A stretch of 64,000 nucleotides of DNA from DASRFA01 sp035651755 (GTDB taxonomy: Bacteria > Desulfobacterota > Binatia > UBA12015), in the NCBI GenBank assembly GCA_035651755.1, contig DASRFA010000060.1, positions 248,001 to 312,000 of the forward strand, in the 5' to 3' direction. The notes under the pieces were generated by a model. It was not told the DNA's origin. It saw nothing but the letters and a program-made list of their open reading frames with translations, and did no database searches. Position numbers and translations under genes: made by a program. The first letter of the stretch is position 1. Each line of letters opens with the position of its first letter. This document shows positions 8,569 through 16,782 of the stretch, in pieces.

Positions 8569-9177
8569 ATGGCTTTGTTTCGTAAGGATCGCGATCGCGA
8601 CGTGCTGCGCAGCCCGCACGCCGACGATCGCCGGGAGTCGAGCGAGCGCGCGGCCGAGACCGGGAACTCGCACGGCACGGACCTGGAGCGGGGGAGGTCG
8701 AGCATGGCGACGTCCTATGCGTCGAGCGCCGAGAAGGCGCCCGACCTGAATTCCTCACAGGCGAGCGCGTTCCTCGGACGCGGAACTCGCGTCTCCGGAA
8801 AGATCATCTTCGAGGGACCGGCTCGCATCGAGGGACAGGTCGAGGGCGAGGTGGCCGCTAGCGACTCGCTCCTCGTCGGCGAGTCGGCCGTCCTGAACGC
8901 GCAGATCTCCGGCGGCACGATCGTCATCCACGGCAAGGTCACCGGCGACATCAACGCTTCGAAGCGGCTCGAGATCCGCGCTCCCGGCCGCGTCTATGGC
9001 AACGTCACCACGCCCAGCCTCGTCATCGAGGAAGGCGTCGTCTTCGAGGGCCACTGCTCGATGGGCGCGGCCGAGAACCGCGGGAGCAAGGTGACGCTCC
9101 TCGCGAAGGAGGAAAAGCCGGCGGCCATGTCTCCGCCGGTGCCGACTGCGCTCAAGGCACAAGGCGACGTCAAGTAG
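8569..9177 (+). CDS. Bactofilin (polymer-forming cytoskeletal protein)
   Basis: Up to 202 residues. The central bactofilin domain begins at about residue 64 (AFLGRGTRVSGKIIFEGPARIEGQVEGE) and continues as a right-handed beta-helix of repeated short strands, with disordered N- and C-terminal tails. Bactofilins polymerise without nucleotide and scaffold cell-shape or chromosome-segregation factors; in myxobacteria they help position ParABS. ATG 8569 gives a MALFRK opening, but a second ATG at 8704 has the better ribosome site (GGGGGAGG), so a shorter 157-residue product is possible. The place between parB and the ATP synthase genes is typical of deltaproteobacterial chromosomes. Confidence 0.88.
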   Translation: MALFRKDRDRDVLRSPHADDRRESSERAAETGNSHGTDLERGRSSMATSYASSAEKAPDLNSSQASAFLGRGTRVSGKIIFEGPARIEGQVEGEVAASDSLLVGESAVLNAQISGGTIVIHGKVTGDINASKRLEIRAPGRVYGNVTTPSLVIEEGVVFEGHCSMGAAENRGSKVTLLAKEEKPAAMSPPVPTALKAQGDVK

Positions 9178-9337
9178 CAGCCGACGCCGCGAGGGTCGCG
9201 CGAAGGCGTCGTAGACCGCAGCGCGCGCCCGCGCAGGCTCGTGATCGGAACACCGGACGCCGCGCGTTCCGCGCGGTCCATCTTCCGAAGCGGCGATCGC
9301 TCGGCTCGCTGGCCTCGCGCCTCATCGAAAGACCAAC

Positions 9338-9775
9338 ATGCTCGAGATACCGCCGCACGTCTCCTATCTCTACGAAGTCGTCGCCTTCTTTCTCTTCGCG
9401 GTCATCCTGCACCGGGTGATCTGGGCGCCGACGCAGAAGCTGCTCGCGGAGCGCGCGCGCCGTACCGTCGGCGCGCAGAGCGAGGCGCTCGAGATGCGCG
9501 AGGAAGCCGCGGCCCTGGAGCGGCAGCTCGAAGCCACCGTGGACGAGGCGCGGCGCGCCGGCGGCGACGCCGGTGAGCAGGTCCGGCGACAAGCCGAGGC
9601 CGAGGAGCGCCGCGTCCTGGACGCGGCGCACGAGCAGGCGGCGCGTCTCCTGGACGAAACGCGCGCGAGGGTCGCACGCGAGATGGAGGACGCCCGCCGC
9701 GCGATGCAGACCCAGGTCGAGAGCCTCGCGCGCATCGCGGCCGAGCGCATCCTGACGCGGCCGGTGACGTCGTGA
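9338..9775 (+). CDS. atpF': ATP synthase F0 subunit b'
   Basis: 145 residues: one N-terminal membrane helix (YLYEVVAFFLFAVILHRVIW) and then a long charged Glu/Arg/Ala coiled coil. This is a peripheral-stalk subunit. It overlaps the next gene, also a b-type subunit, by 4 bp (GTGA), so the stalk is predicted to be a b'b heterodimer as in photosynthetic and many deltaproteobacterial enzymes. It opens the b'-b-delta-alpha-gamma-beta-epsilon operon. Which b copy is called prime is by convention. Confidence 0.85.
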   Translation: MLEIPPHVSYLYEVVAFFLFAVILHRVIWAPTQKLLAERARRTVGAQSEALEMREEAAALERQLEATVDEARRAGGDAGEQVRRQAEAEERRVLDAAHEQAARLLDETRARVAREMEDARRAMQTQVESLARIAAERILTRPVTS

Positions 9776-10395
9776 AACGGCGCCGAACGACGCGGGCGCT
9801 CCCAACCGCAGCCGCGGTCCTGAGCGTGGCCGCGCTCGCGCTCCGCACGACCGCTGCCCTCGCCGCCGAGGCCGGCGCGGAGCACCACGCTCCCTCGGTC
9901 GGCCTGCTCGTCCTGAACTTCGTCAACTTTGGGATCTACGCGTTCATCCTCTATCGCTTCGCATGGCCGCCCACCGTCAAGTACCTGAAGGGGCGGCGCT
10001 CGGCAGTCGTCGCAGCGCTCGAAGCGGCGCGGCGCGCCCGTGCGGAAGCCGAGGCGATGAAGGCGGAGTACGAGGCGAAGCTCCGGACGCTCGAGGCGGA
10101 CGCGGAGCGGGCGCGCGCCGAAGTCCTCGCCATCGCCGAGATCGAGGCCAAGAATCTCCTCGAGGAAGCGCGGCGATCGGCCGAGCGGATCGCGAACGAC
10201 GCCCGTCTCGTCGCCGAGCAGGAGGTGACCCGCGCGCGCCACGTCCTGCAGGAAGAGGCGGCCGCGCTCGTCGCCCGGATCGCCGGCGACCTCATCGCCA
10301 AGCAGCTCACCACGCAGGACCAGGCGCGCTTCGTCGCCGACTTCGTCGCGCAGGCGCGGGAAACGGCGGACGAGCCGCGCGAGAGCGCGCGATGA
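9772..10395 (+). CDS. atpF: ATP synthase F0 subunit b, with N-terminal extension
   Basis: 207 residues from GTG 9772. A basic, hydrophobic signal-like segment (KRRRTTRALPTAAAVLSVAALALR, ending TAALAAEA) precedes the membrane helix VGLLVLNFVNFGIYAFILYR, followed by a long coiled coil that binds the delta subunit. It forms the stator stalk with b'. The extension would give two membrane passes or be cleaved after AALA; a similar extension is present on the c subunit in this genome. The ATG of atpH overlaps its stop (ATGA). Confidence 0.88.
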   Translation: MKRRRTTRALPTAAAVLSVAALALRTTAALAAEAGAEHHAPSVGLLVLNFVNFGIYAFILYRFAWPPTVKYLKGRRSAVVAALEAARRARAEAEAMKAEYEAKLRTLEADAERARAEVLAIAEIEAKNLLEEARRSAERIANDARLVAEQEVTRARHVLQEEAAALVARIAGDLIAKQLTTQDQARFVADFVAQARETADEPRESAR

Positions 10396-10940
10396 CCGGT
10401 GCGGTCGCGAAGCGCTACGCGCGAGCTCTCGCTGCGGTCGCCACGGAAAGCGGCCGGCTCGAGGAGGTCGCGGGCGAGCTCGACCGGGCGGTCGCGTGGC
10501 TGGAGGACCCGGAGCTCGCGAGCGCGCTGTCCTCGCCGGCGCTCGGCGCCGCCGCGCGACGCGCGCTCCTCGGCGAGATCACGCGCTCGCTCGCGCTCTC
10601 CGATCTGACGGACCGCTTCCTGGGCGTGCTCGCCGACAAGAACCGCCTGCACGAGTTCCGCGTGATCGCGCGCGCCTACCAGGCGCTGGTCGACCGCGAG
10701 CTCGGCCGCGTCCGGGCGACGATCCACAGCCCGCAGCCGCTCGACGACGAGAGCCTCCGCCAAGTCGTGTCCGCGCTCGAGAAGATCTCGGGCAAGCAGG
10801 TCCTCGCGCGCGTCGAGATCGATCCCGACCTGATCGCCGGCCTCACGGTCGAGATGGAAGGCCGCGTCTACGACGGCAGCGTCCGAACGCAGCTCGCCCA
10901 CCTCGCGCGCATCATGGCGCGGGAGGAGACGGCGGGCTGA
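10392..10940 (+). CDS. atpH: ATP synthase F1 subunit delta
   Basis: 182 residues, the usual delta (OSCP) length. The helical N-terminal domain starts VAKRYARALAAVATE, the motif that docks on the alpha subunits, and the C-terminal part has IDPDLIAGLTVEMEGRVYDG with the family signature. It joins the b stalk to F1. It starts in a 4-bp overlap with atpF and is followed by a 72-bp gap with a good ribosome site before atpA. Confidence 0.93.
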   Translation: MTGAVAKRYARALAAVATESGRLEEVAGELDRAVAWLEDPELASALSSPALGAAARRALLGEITRSLALSDLTDRFLGVLADKNRLHEFRVIARAYQALVDRELGRVRATIHSPQPLDDESLRQVVSALEKISGKQVLARVEIDPDLIAGLTVEMEGRVYDGSVRTQLAHLARIMAREETAG

Positions 10941-11012
10941 ACGCTCGCCGGGCCGTCTCGACGGCTCCGCCCGGCCCGTTCGCGAAGCAGATCCACAAAG
11001 GAGAACCAGCAG

Positions 11013-12521
11013 ATGGCGATTCGCGCCGCAGAGATCAGCGACATCATCCGCCAGCAGCTCAAGGACTATACGAAGTCGCTCGAAGTCCGTGAGACCGGCA
11101 CGGTGCTGTCGACCGGTGACGGGATCGCGCGCATCTACGGCCTCGAGCGGGCGGCCGTCGGCGAGCTGCTCGAGTTCCCGCACGGCATCTTCGGCATCGT
11201 CCTGAACCTCGAGGAGGACAACGTCGGCGCGGCGCTCTTCGGCGAGGCGCAGGCGATCGGCGAGGGCGACGAGGTCCGGCGCACCGGTCGCATCGCGGAG
11301 GTGCCGGTCGGTCCCGAGCTGCGCGGCCGCGTCGTGAACGCGCTCGGCCAGCCGATCGACGGCAAGGGGGAGATCAAGTCCGCGCACACGCGCCGCATCG
11401 AGATCAAGGCGCCCGGCATCGTCGAGCGCCAGCCGGTGCGCGAGCCGCTCCAGACCGGCATCAAGGCGATCGACGCTCTCATCCCGATCGGACGCGGCCA
11501 GCGCGAGCTCATCATCGGCGACCGCCAGACCGGCAAGACCGCCATCGCGATCGACACCATCATCAACCAGCGCGGCGGCGACGTGAACTGCATCTACGTC
11601 GCGATCGGCCAGAAGCGCTCGACGGTGGCCCAGGTCGTGGAGCGGCTCAATCGCTACGGCGCGATGGAGTACACGACGGTCGTCGCGGCGACGGCGTCCG
11701 ACGCGGCACCCCTCCAGTTCATCGCGCCCTACGCCGGCTGCACGATGGGCGAGTTCTTCCGCGACAACGGCCAGCACGCGCTCCTGATCTACGACGACCT
11801 TTCGAAGCAGGCGGTCGCGTACCGGCAGCTGTCACTGCTCCTCCGCCGCCCGCCCGGCCGCGAGGCCTATCCGGGCGACGTCTTCTACCTGCACTCGCGG
11901 CTCCTCGAGCGCGCCGCGAAGATGTCGAACGAGCGCGGCGGCGGGTCGCTGACCGCGCTCCCGATCATCGAGACCCAGGCCGGCGACGTTTCGGCGTACA
12001 TCCCGACGAACGTGATCTCGATCACCGACGGTCAGATCTTCCTCGAGACCGACCTCTTCTACTCGGGCGTCCGCCCCGCCGTGAACCCCGGCATCTCGGT
12101 GAGCCGCGTCGGCGGCTCGGCGCAGGTGAAGGCGATGCGCCAGGTCGCCGGCACGCTCAAGCTCGACCTCGCGCAGTACCGCGAGCTCGCCGCCTTCGCG
12201 CAGTTCGGCTCGGATCTCGACGCCGCCACCCAGCGCCAGCTCGCGCGCGGCGCCCGCATGATGGAGGTCCTGAAGCAGAAGCAGTACGAGGCACTGCCGG
12301 TCGAGAAGCAGGTCTTCATCATCTACGCGGCGACGAACGGCTTCGTCGACGACCTGCCGGTCGAGTCGGTCCAGCACTTCGAGCGCGAGCTCTTCGCGTA
12401 CGTCGACAGCCGCCAGCACCAGCTTCTCCAGGACATCGCCGCCCGGAAGGAGCTCACCGACGACCTCCGCCAGCGCATGTCGAGCGCAATCGAGGAGTTC
12501 AAGAAGGTCTTCGTCAAGTAA
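11013..12521 (+). CDS. atpA: ATP synthase F1 subunit alpha
   Basis: 502 residues behind an AAAGGAG ribosome site. The beta-barrel N domain is followed by the nucleotide-binding domain with P-loop GDRQTGKTAIAIDT and the VNPGISVSRVGGSAQ signature containing the Arg that reaches the catalytic site. It forms the non-catalytic sites of the alpha3beta3 ring. Its TAA overlaps the ATG of atpG by one base. Length and motifs are fully conserved. Confidence 0.97.
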   Translation: MAIRAAEISDIIRQQLKDYTKSLEVRETGTVLSTGDGIARIYGLERAAVGELLEFPHGIFGIVLNLEEDNVGAALFGEAQAIGEGDEVRRTGRIAEVPVGPELRGRVVNALGQPIDGKGEIKSAHTRRIEIKAPGIVERQPVREPLQTGIKAIDALIPIGRGQRELIIGDRQTGKTAIAIDTIINQRGGDVNCIYVAIGQKRSTVAQVVERLNRYGAMEYTTVVAATASDAAPLQFIAPYAGCTMGEFFRDNGQHALLIYDDLSKQAVAYRQLSLLLRRPPGREAYPGDVFYLHSRLLERAAKMSNERGGGSLTALPIIETQAGDVSAYIPTNVISITDGQIFLETDLFYSGVRPAVNPGISVSRVGGSAQVKAMRQVAGTLKLDLAQYRELAAFAQFGSDLDAATQRQLARGARMMEVLKQKQYEALPVEKQVFIIYAATNGFVDDLPVESVQHFERELFAYVDSRQHQLLQDIAARKELTDDLRQRMSSAIEEFKKVFVK

Positions 12522-13399
12522 TGGCGAGCCTCAAGGCCATCCGGAAGCGCATCGGAACGGTGCGCAGCACCCAGCAGATCACCAAGGCGATGAAGATGGT
12601 CGCCGCGGCGAAGCTGCGCCGCGCGCAGGAGGCGGCGGTCGCGTCGCGACCGTACGCGCAGAAGCTCGAGGCGATGGTCGCGCACCTCGCGAGCCGCGTG
12701 GACCCGGGCTCGCACCCGCTGCTGCGCGTCCCGGAAGGCGAGCACCGCCTTCTCCTCATCGTCATCACCGGCGACCGCGGCCTGTGCGGCGGCTACAACG
12801 CGAACCTCGGCCGGACGACCGAGAACTTCCTCCGCGAGCGCACCGAGGGCGGCGCCCTCTCGCGGCTGACCGCAATCGGCCGGAAGGGCAACGACTACCT
12901 GAAGCGGCGCGGCTTCCCGCCGGACACGCGCTTCCCGATGCCCGTGGCCGCGGACGCGGCGCCGATCGCGCGCGAGCTCGCGCGTGTCGCGACCCAGGCG
13001 TTCATCGAGGACGAGGTCGACGCGGTGTACCTCGTCTACAGCCACTTCCGCTCCGCACTCTCCCAGGTTCCGACGATCGAGCGGCTCCTTCCGTTCGAGC
13101 GCCTGGCCGCCGCGGACGGAGACGCAGCGGCGCCGCACGCCGACTACCTCTTCGAGCCCGACCCGCAGACGATCATGGCGTTCGTGCTGCCGCGGCTCGT
13201 CGAGGTGCGCATCCTGCACGGGCTCCTCGAGGCGGGCGCGAGCGAGCAGGGAGCGCGCATGACCGCGATGGACTCGGCGACGCGGAACGCCTCCGAGATG
13301 ATCGACCGGCTCACGCTCGAGATGAACCGCGCGCGCCAGGCCGCGATCACGAAGGAGCTCATGGAGATCATCGGGGGCGCGGAGGCGCTCAAGGGCTAG
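12521..13399 (+). CDS. atpG: ATP synthase F1 subunit gamma
   Basis: 292 residues. N-terminal SLKAIRKRIGTVRSTQQITKAMKMVAAAKLRR and C-terminal MDSATRNASEMIDRLTLEMNRARQAAITKELMEIIGGAEAL form the rotor coiled coil; the central Rossmann-like part has LLIVITGDRGLCGGYN. It turns inside alpha3beta3 and couples proton flow to catalysis. The start overlaps the atpA stop (TAATG). Confidence 0.96.
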   Translation: MASLKAIRKRIGTVRSTQQITKAMKMVAAAKLRRAQEAAVASRPYAQKLEAMVAHLASRVDPGSHPLLRVPEGEHRLLLIVITGDRGLCGGYNANLGRTTENFLRERTEGGALSRLTAIGRKGNDYLKRRGFPPDTRFPMPVAADAAPIARELARVATQAFIEDEVDAVYLVYSHFRSALSQVPTIERLLPFERLAAADGDAAAPHADYLFEPDPQTIMAFVLPRLVEVRILHGLLEAGASEQGARMTAMDSATRNASEMIDRLTLEMNRARQAAITKELMEIIGGAEALKG

Positions 13400-13465
13400 A
13401 CGCGCATCCGCGCGCGTCGCGATCGCGCCCCCGGGCGCTCGCAACGGACGGAGAACACGACAACC

Positions 13466-14884
13466 ATGGCGACGGAGAACATCGGACGCATCACGCAGGT
13501 CATCGGCCCCGTGGTCGACGTGGAGTTCGACGACGGGAAGCTGCCGCCGATCTTCAACGCGCTCAAGATCACGAACCCCGCGATCAGCAGCGAGGACGGG
13601 AACCTCATCGTCGAGGTCGCGCAGCACCTCGGCGAGCGCACCGTGCGCTGCATCGCGATGGACGAGACGGAAGGCCTCGTCCGCGGGATGTCGGCGAAGG
13701 ACACCGGCGAGGGGATCACGGTCCCGGTCGGCGATGCGACCCTCGGCCGCATCATGAACGTCATCGGACAGCCGGTCGACGAGGCCGGGCCCATCCAGGC
13801 AAGTAAGCGGTGGGCGATCCACCGCCCGACTCCGGAGTTCGTCGATCAGGCGGTCGAAGTGCAGATGTTCGAGACCGGGATCAAGGTCATCGACCTCCTC
13901 GCCCCCTACTCGCGCGGCGGCAAGATCGGCCTCTTCGGCGGCGCCGGCGTCGGGAAGACGGTCATCATCCAGGAGCTCATCAACAACGTCGCCAAGCAGC
14001 ACGGCGGCTACTCGGTGTTCGGCGGCGTCGGCGAGCGCACGCGCGAGGGCAACGACCTCTGGCTCGAGATGAAGGAGTCGGGCGTCATCGAGAAGGCCGC
14101 GCTCGTGTACGGCCAGATGAACGAGCCGCCCGGCGCGCGCGCCCGCGTCGGGCTCTCCGCGCTGACGGTCGCCGAGTACTTCCGCGACGAGGAAGGCAAG
14201 GACGTCCTCCTCTTCATCGACAACATCTTCCGCTTCACGCAGGCGAACTCCGAGGTGTCGGCGCTTCTCGGGCGCATGCCGAGCGCCGTCGGCTACCAGC
14301 CGACGCTCGCGACCGACCTCGGCGAGCTCCAGGAGCGGATCACCACGACCCGGAAGGGATCGATCACGTCGGTGCAGGCGATCTACGTCCCCGCCGACGA
14401 CTTGACGGACCCCGCGCCGGCGACCACCTTCGCCCACCTCGACGCGACCACCGTGCTCGACCGCAAGATCTCGGAGAAGGGCATCTACCCGGCCGTGCAC
14501 CCGCTCGAGTCGACGTCGCGCATCCTCGACCCGAACATCCTCGGCGACGAGCACTACTCGGTCGCGCGCCAGGTGCAGGAGATCCTGCAGCGCTACAACG
14601 ACCTGCAGGACATCATCGCGATCCTGGGCATGGACGAGCTGTCCGAGGACGATCGTCTGACGGTCGCCCGCGCGCGCAAGATCGAGCGCTTCCTGTCGCA
14701 GCCCTTCAACGTCGCGTCGCAGTTCACGGGAGTCCCCGGGCAGTACGTCAAGCTCGCCGACACGATCCAGGGCTTCAAGGAGATCGTCGCCGGCAAGCAC
14801 GACAACATCCCGGAGCAGGCGTTCCACATGGTCGGCACGATCGACGACGCGCTCGCCAAGGCGAAGAAGCTCGCCGCCGGCTGA
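13466..14884 (+). CDS. atpD: ATP synthase F1 subunit beta (catalytic)
   Basis: 472 residues. P-loop GGAGVGKTVIIQELI, catalytic Glu in GERTREGNDL, the DELSEED-type lever seen as DELSEDD, and the LATDLGELQERI block. It carries the catalytic nucleotide sites of F1. A 66-bp spacer separates it from atpG. The DELSEDD variant keeps the acidic character of the torque-transmitting loop. Confidence 0.97.
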   Translation: MATENIGRITQVIGPVVDVEFDDGKLPPIFNALKITNPAISSEDGNLIVEVAQHLGERTVRCIAMDETEGLVRGMSAKDTGEGITVPVGDATLGRIMNVIGQPVDEAGPIQASKRWAIHRPTPEFVDQAVEVQMFETGIKVIDLLAPYSRGGKIGLFGGAGVGKTVIIQELINNVAKQHGGYSVFGGVGERTREGNDLWLEMKESGVIEKAALVYGQMNEPPGARARVGLSALTVAEYFRDEEGKDVLLFIDNIFRFTQANSEVSALLGRMPSAVGYQPTLATDLGELQERITTTRKGSITSVQAIYVPADDLTDPAPATTFAHLDATTVLDRKISEKGIYPAVHPLESTSRILDPNILGDEHYSVARQVQEILQRYNDLQDIIAILGMDELSEDDRLTVARARKIERFLSQPFNVASQFTGVPGQYVKLADTIQGFKEIVAGKHDNIPEQAFHMVGTIDDALAKAKKLAAG

Positions 14885-14900
14885 GACCGGACGGACCACC

Positions 14901-15296
14901 ATGAAGCTCGTCGTCGTCACCCCCGAGCGCCAGCTGCTCGAAGCGGACGTGGAGGAGGTCTACGCGCCCGGCATCGCCGGGCAGTTCGGCGTGCTGCCGC
15001 TGCACGTGAACTTCCTGACGGCGCTCGTGCCCGGCGAGGTGCGCTATCGCGAGCACGGCGTCGATCATTACCTGGCGATCGGAGGCGGGCTCTGCGAGGT
15101 CGTGAACGACGTCGTGACGATCCTCGCCGACAGCGCCGAGTTCGCCGGCGACATCGACCTCCAGCGCGCGGTCGCAGCCGAGAAGCGCGCGCTCGAGCAG
15201 ATCGCCCTCGTCGCGGCGGCGTCGGTGGAATACACGGAGCTCCGCGCCGCGGCCGATCGCGCGGCGGCGCGCCGGCAAGTCGCCGCGCGCGGGTAA
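14901..15296 (+). CDS. atpC: ATP synthase F1 subunit epsilon
   Basis: 131 residues: the beta-sandwich opens with LVVVTPERQLLEADVEEVYAPGIAGQFGVLPLHVNFLTAL, followed by a short C-terminal helical hairpin rich in Ala and Arg. It binds gamma and the c-ring and can brake ATP hydrolysis. Last gene of the F1 operon, followed within 6 bp by the hairpin at 15,302. Confidence 0.93.
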   Translation: MKLVVVTPERQLLEADVEEVYAPGIAGQFGVLPLHVNFLTALVPGEVRYREHGVDHYLAIGGGLCEVVNDVVTILADSAEFAGDIDLQRAVAAEKRALEQIALVAAASVEYTELRAAADRAAARRQVAARG

Positions 15297-15301
15297 TCAA
15301 A

Positions 15302-15347
15302 CGAGGGGCATCGCTCCCCTCGCCCCCTTTGGCAAAGCCAAACGGGG
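15302..15347. terminator. Double-hairpin terminator-like element (copy 1)
   Basis: Two stem-loops in a row after atpC. The first pairs CGAGGGG (15302-15308) with CCCCTCG (15316-15322). The second nests CCCC/GGGG around TTTGGC-AAA-GCCAAA (15328-15342). It probably ends the ATP synthase transcript. A second copy at 50,894 keeps both stems with changed bases. Confidence 0.65.
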
Positions 15348-15378
15348 CCCCACTCCCGGCGGGCTCGCCTCGCTCGCG
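15345..15378. repeat. 34-bp dispersed intergenic repeat, copy 1
   Basis: The stretch beginning GGGCCCCACTCCCGGCGGGC matches 54727-54760 at 32 of 34 positions. Both copies lie in intergenic DNA at a transcript end. Here it is joined to the double hairpin on its left and the MITE-like element on its right. Confidence 0.6.
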
Positions 15379-15393
15379 TCTTGAATCGATCTC

Positions 15394-15558
15394 CTAGTGT
15401 CCCGTTCCCGAAGTTCGGCGAAATTCGGCTGCCGAGGCGCCCCGATGGCGAGTCGCGCGACCGAGGCGTATCGGGCAATACGCCGCAGGGAGCGCGGCGA
15501 AGCCAGCGGGGATGCGTCGGCAGCCGAATTTCGCCGAACTTCGGGAACGGGACACTAG
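15394..15558. mobile_element. MITE-like element with 42-bp perfect inverted repeats
   Basis: 15394-15435 and 15517-15558 are exact reverse complements over 42 bp, separated by 81 bp that contain a smaller hairpin (GGCGTAT 15465-15471 with ATACGCC 15478-15484). Both ends carry the palindrome CTAG, which can be read as target sequence duplicated around a 157-bp core TGTCCC...GGGACA. There is no transposase. This is the form of a non-autonomous IS derivative; CTAG (or its TA) would suit an IS630/Tc1-type parent, but that is inference. The right edge covers the stop codon of the neighbouring leftward gene. Confidence 0.7.
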
Positions 15559-16634
15559 CTAGCGGCCGCGGCGCGGCGGCGGGTCGCGGTGAGCGCGAAC
15601 TCGACGTCGGGCGCGCCTTCCGGCCAGTCGACCGCGATCACCTCGCCGCCGACGAGCTGGCGGGATGCGAGGAGGCGCGCGAGCGGCGACACCAGCCGGC
15701 GCTCGAGGACGCGCTTCAGCGGCCGTGCGCCGTGCTCGAGATCGGTTCCCTCGCCGAGCAGGCGCTCCAGAGCGCGGTCCGAGTAGTCGATCGCGATCGC
15801 GATGCCGCGCCGCTCGAGGCGCGCCTCGATCTTCCGGAGCTCGAGCCGGAGGATCGCGTCGAGCTGCGCGTCGCGCAGCCGGTGGAACACGATCCTGTGG
15901 TCGATGCGGTTCAGGAACTCGGGCGGGAACGTCCGGCGCGCGCGCCAGAGCACGGCCTTCTCGACGCGGCGATGAACCGACGCCTCGGGCTCCGTCGCGC
16001 GCGGCGCGAAGCCGAGCGGCGGAGACAGGATGTCGCTCACCGCGCGGCTTCCCACGTTGCTCGTGAGGAAGATGAAGCAGGACGAGAGGTCCACTTCCTT
16101 GTTGTTGCCGAGCGTGAGGCGCGCCTTGTCCAGGATCCCGAGCAGGAGCTGCCAGAGGGAGTCGTTCGCCTTCTCGATCTCGTCGAAGAGCACGAGCGTG
16201 AACGGACACGCCTCGGTCTGGTGGCGCACGAGGTTCGCCGCAGAGAGATAGGGCTGCGTCTCCTGATGGCCGAGATACCCCGGCGGCGACCCGATGAGGC
16301 GCGAGATCTCGTGGCTGTGGCTGAACTCCGCGCAGTCGATCTTGAGCATCGCCTTGCGATCGCCGAAGCAGACTTCCGCGAAGGCCTCGACGAGGTTCGT
16401 CTTCCCGGTGCCCGTCGGGCCGAGGAAGAGGAACGAGCCGAGCGGGCGGTCGGGGCTCGCCAGGCCCGACGAGTGAATCTGGAAGGCCTCGGTCACCGCG
16501 TCGACAGCGGCGTCCTGGCCGACGACCCGCGCGCGGAGCTGCGAGCGAACGGCCTCGACGTGGTCGCCGAGGCGCTCGGGCCGCAGGCGCGGGGCTTCGG
16601 CTGCCGGTGCGCCGCCGCGCTCCGCCGGGTCCAT
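15555..16634 (-). CDS. Single-module ClpB-D2-like AAA+ ATPase
   Basis: 359 residues from the ATG at 16634; upstream codons are open but unconserved. It aligns with only the second ATPase module of ClpA/ClpB: Walker A GPTGTGKT (72-79), pore loop GSPPGYLG (115-122) with Tyr120, Walker B LVLFDE (147-152), sensor 1 TSN (191-193), the Arg-finger region FPPEFLNRID and sensor 2 GARPLKR. The N domain, D1 and the ClpB middle domain are absent, and no ClpP-binding tripeptide is obvious. It could be a threading or remodelling ATPase of unknown substrate. The TAG stop is made by the CTAG border of the MITE-like element, so the original C terminus may have been a little different. Confidence 0.82.
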   Translation of the reverse strand: MDPAERGGAPAAEAPRLRPERLGDHVEAVRSQLRARVVGQDAAVDAVTEAFQIHSSGLASPDRPLGSFLFLGPTGTGKTNLVEAFAEVCFGDRKAMLKIDCAEFSHSHEISRLIGSPPGYLGHQETQPYLSAANLVRHQTEACPFTLVLFDEIEKANDSLWQLLLGILDKARLTLGNNKEVDLSSCFIFLTSNVGSRAVSDILSPPLGFAPRATEPEASVHRRVEKAVLWRARRTFPPEFLNRIDHRIVFHRLRDAQLDAILRLELRKIEARLERRGIAIAIDYSDRALERLLGEGTDLEHGARPLKRVLERRLVSPLARLLASRQLVGGEVIAVDWPEGAPDVEFALTATRRRAAAAS

Positions 16635-16782
16635 CCCCGACCGGGACGCGGCCCTCCTCGGGCGCTCCGCCGCCGGCCTCCGCTTCGCCACCCTCCCCTC
16701 CACCAACCGGTGCATCGGCCCGGCGCGCGGAAGGCTTGAGTCGCGCCTTCCGCCCGACCGCGACGCGTGGCACAAGGCGCGC

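Noticed and set aside
15394..15558. Integron attC or rho-independent terminator
   Set aside because: The arms are far too long and perfect for a terminator, there is no T-tract, and no integrase or attC core (GTTRRRY) is seen.
15555..16634. Type VI secretion ClpV
   Set aside because: The protein has one ATPase module only and no T6SS genes are near.
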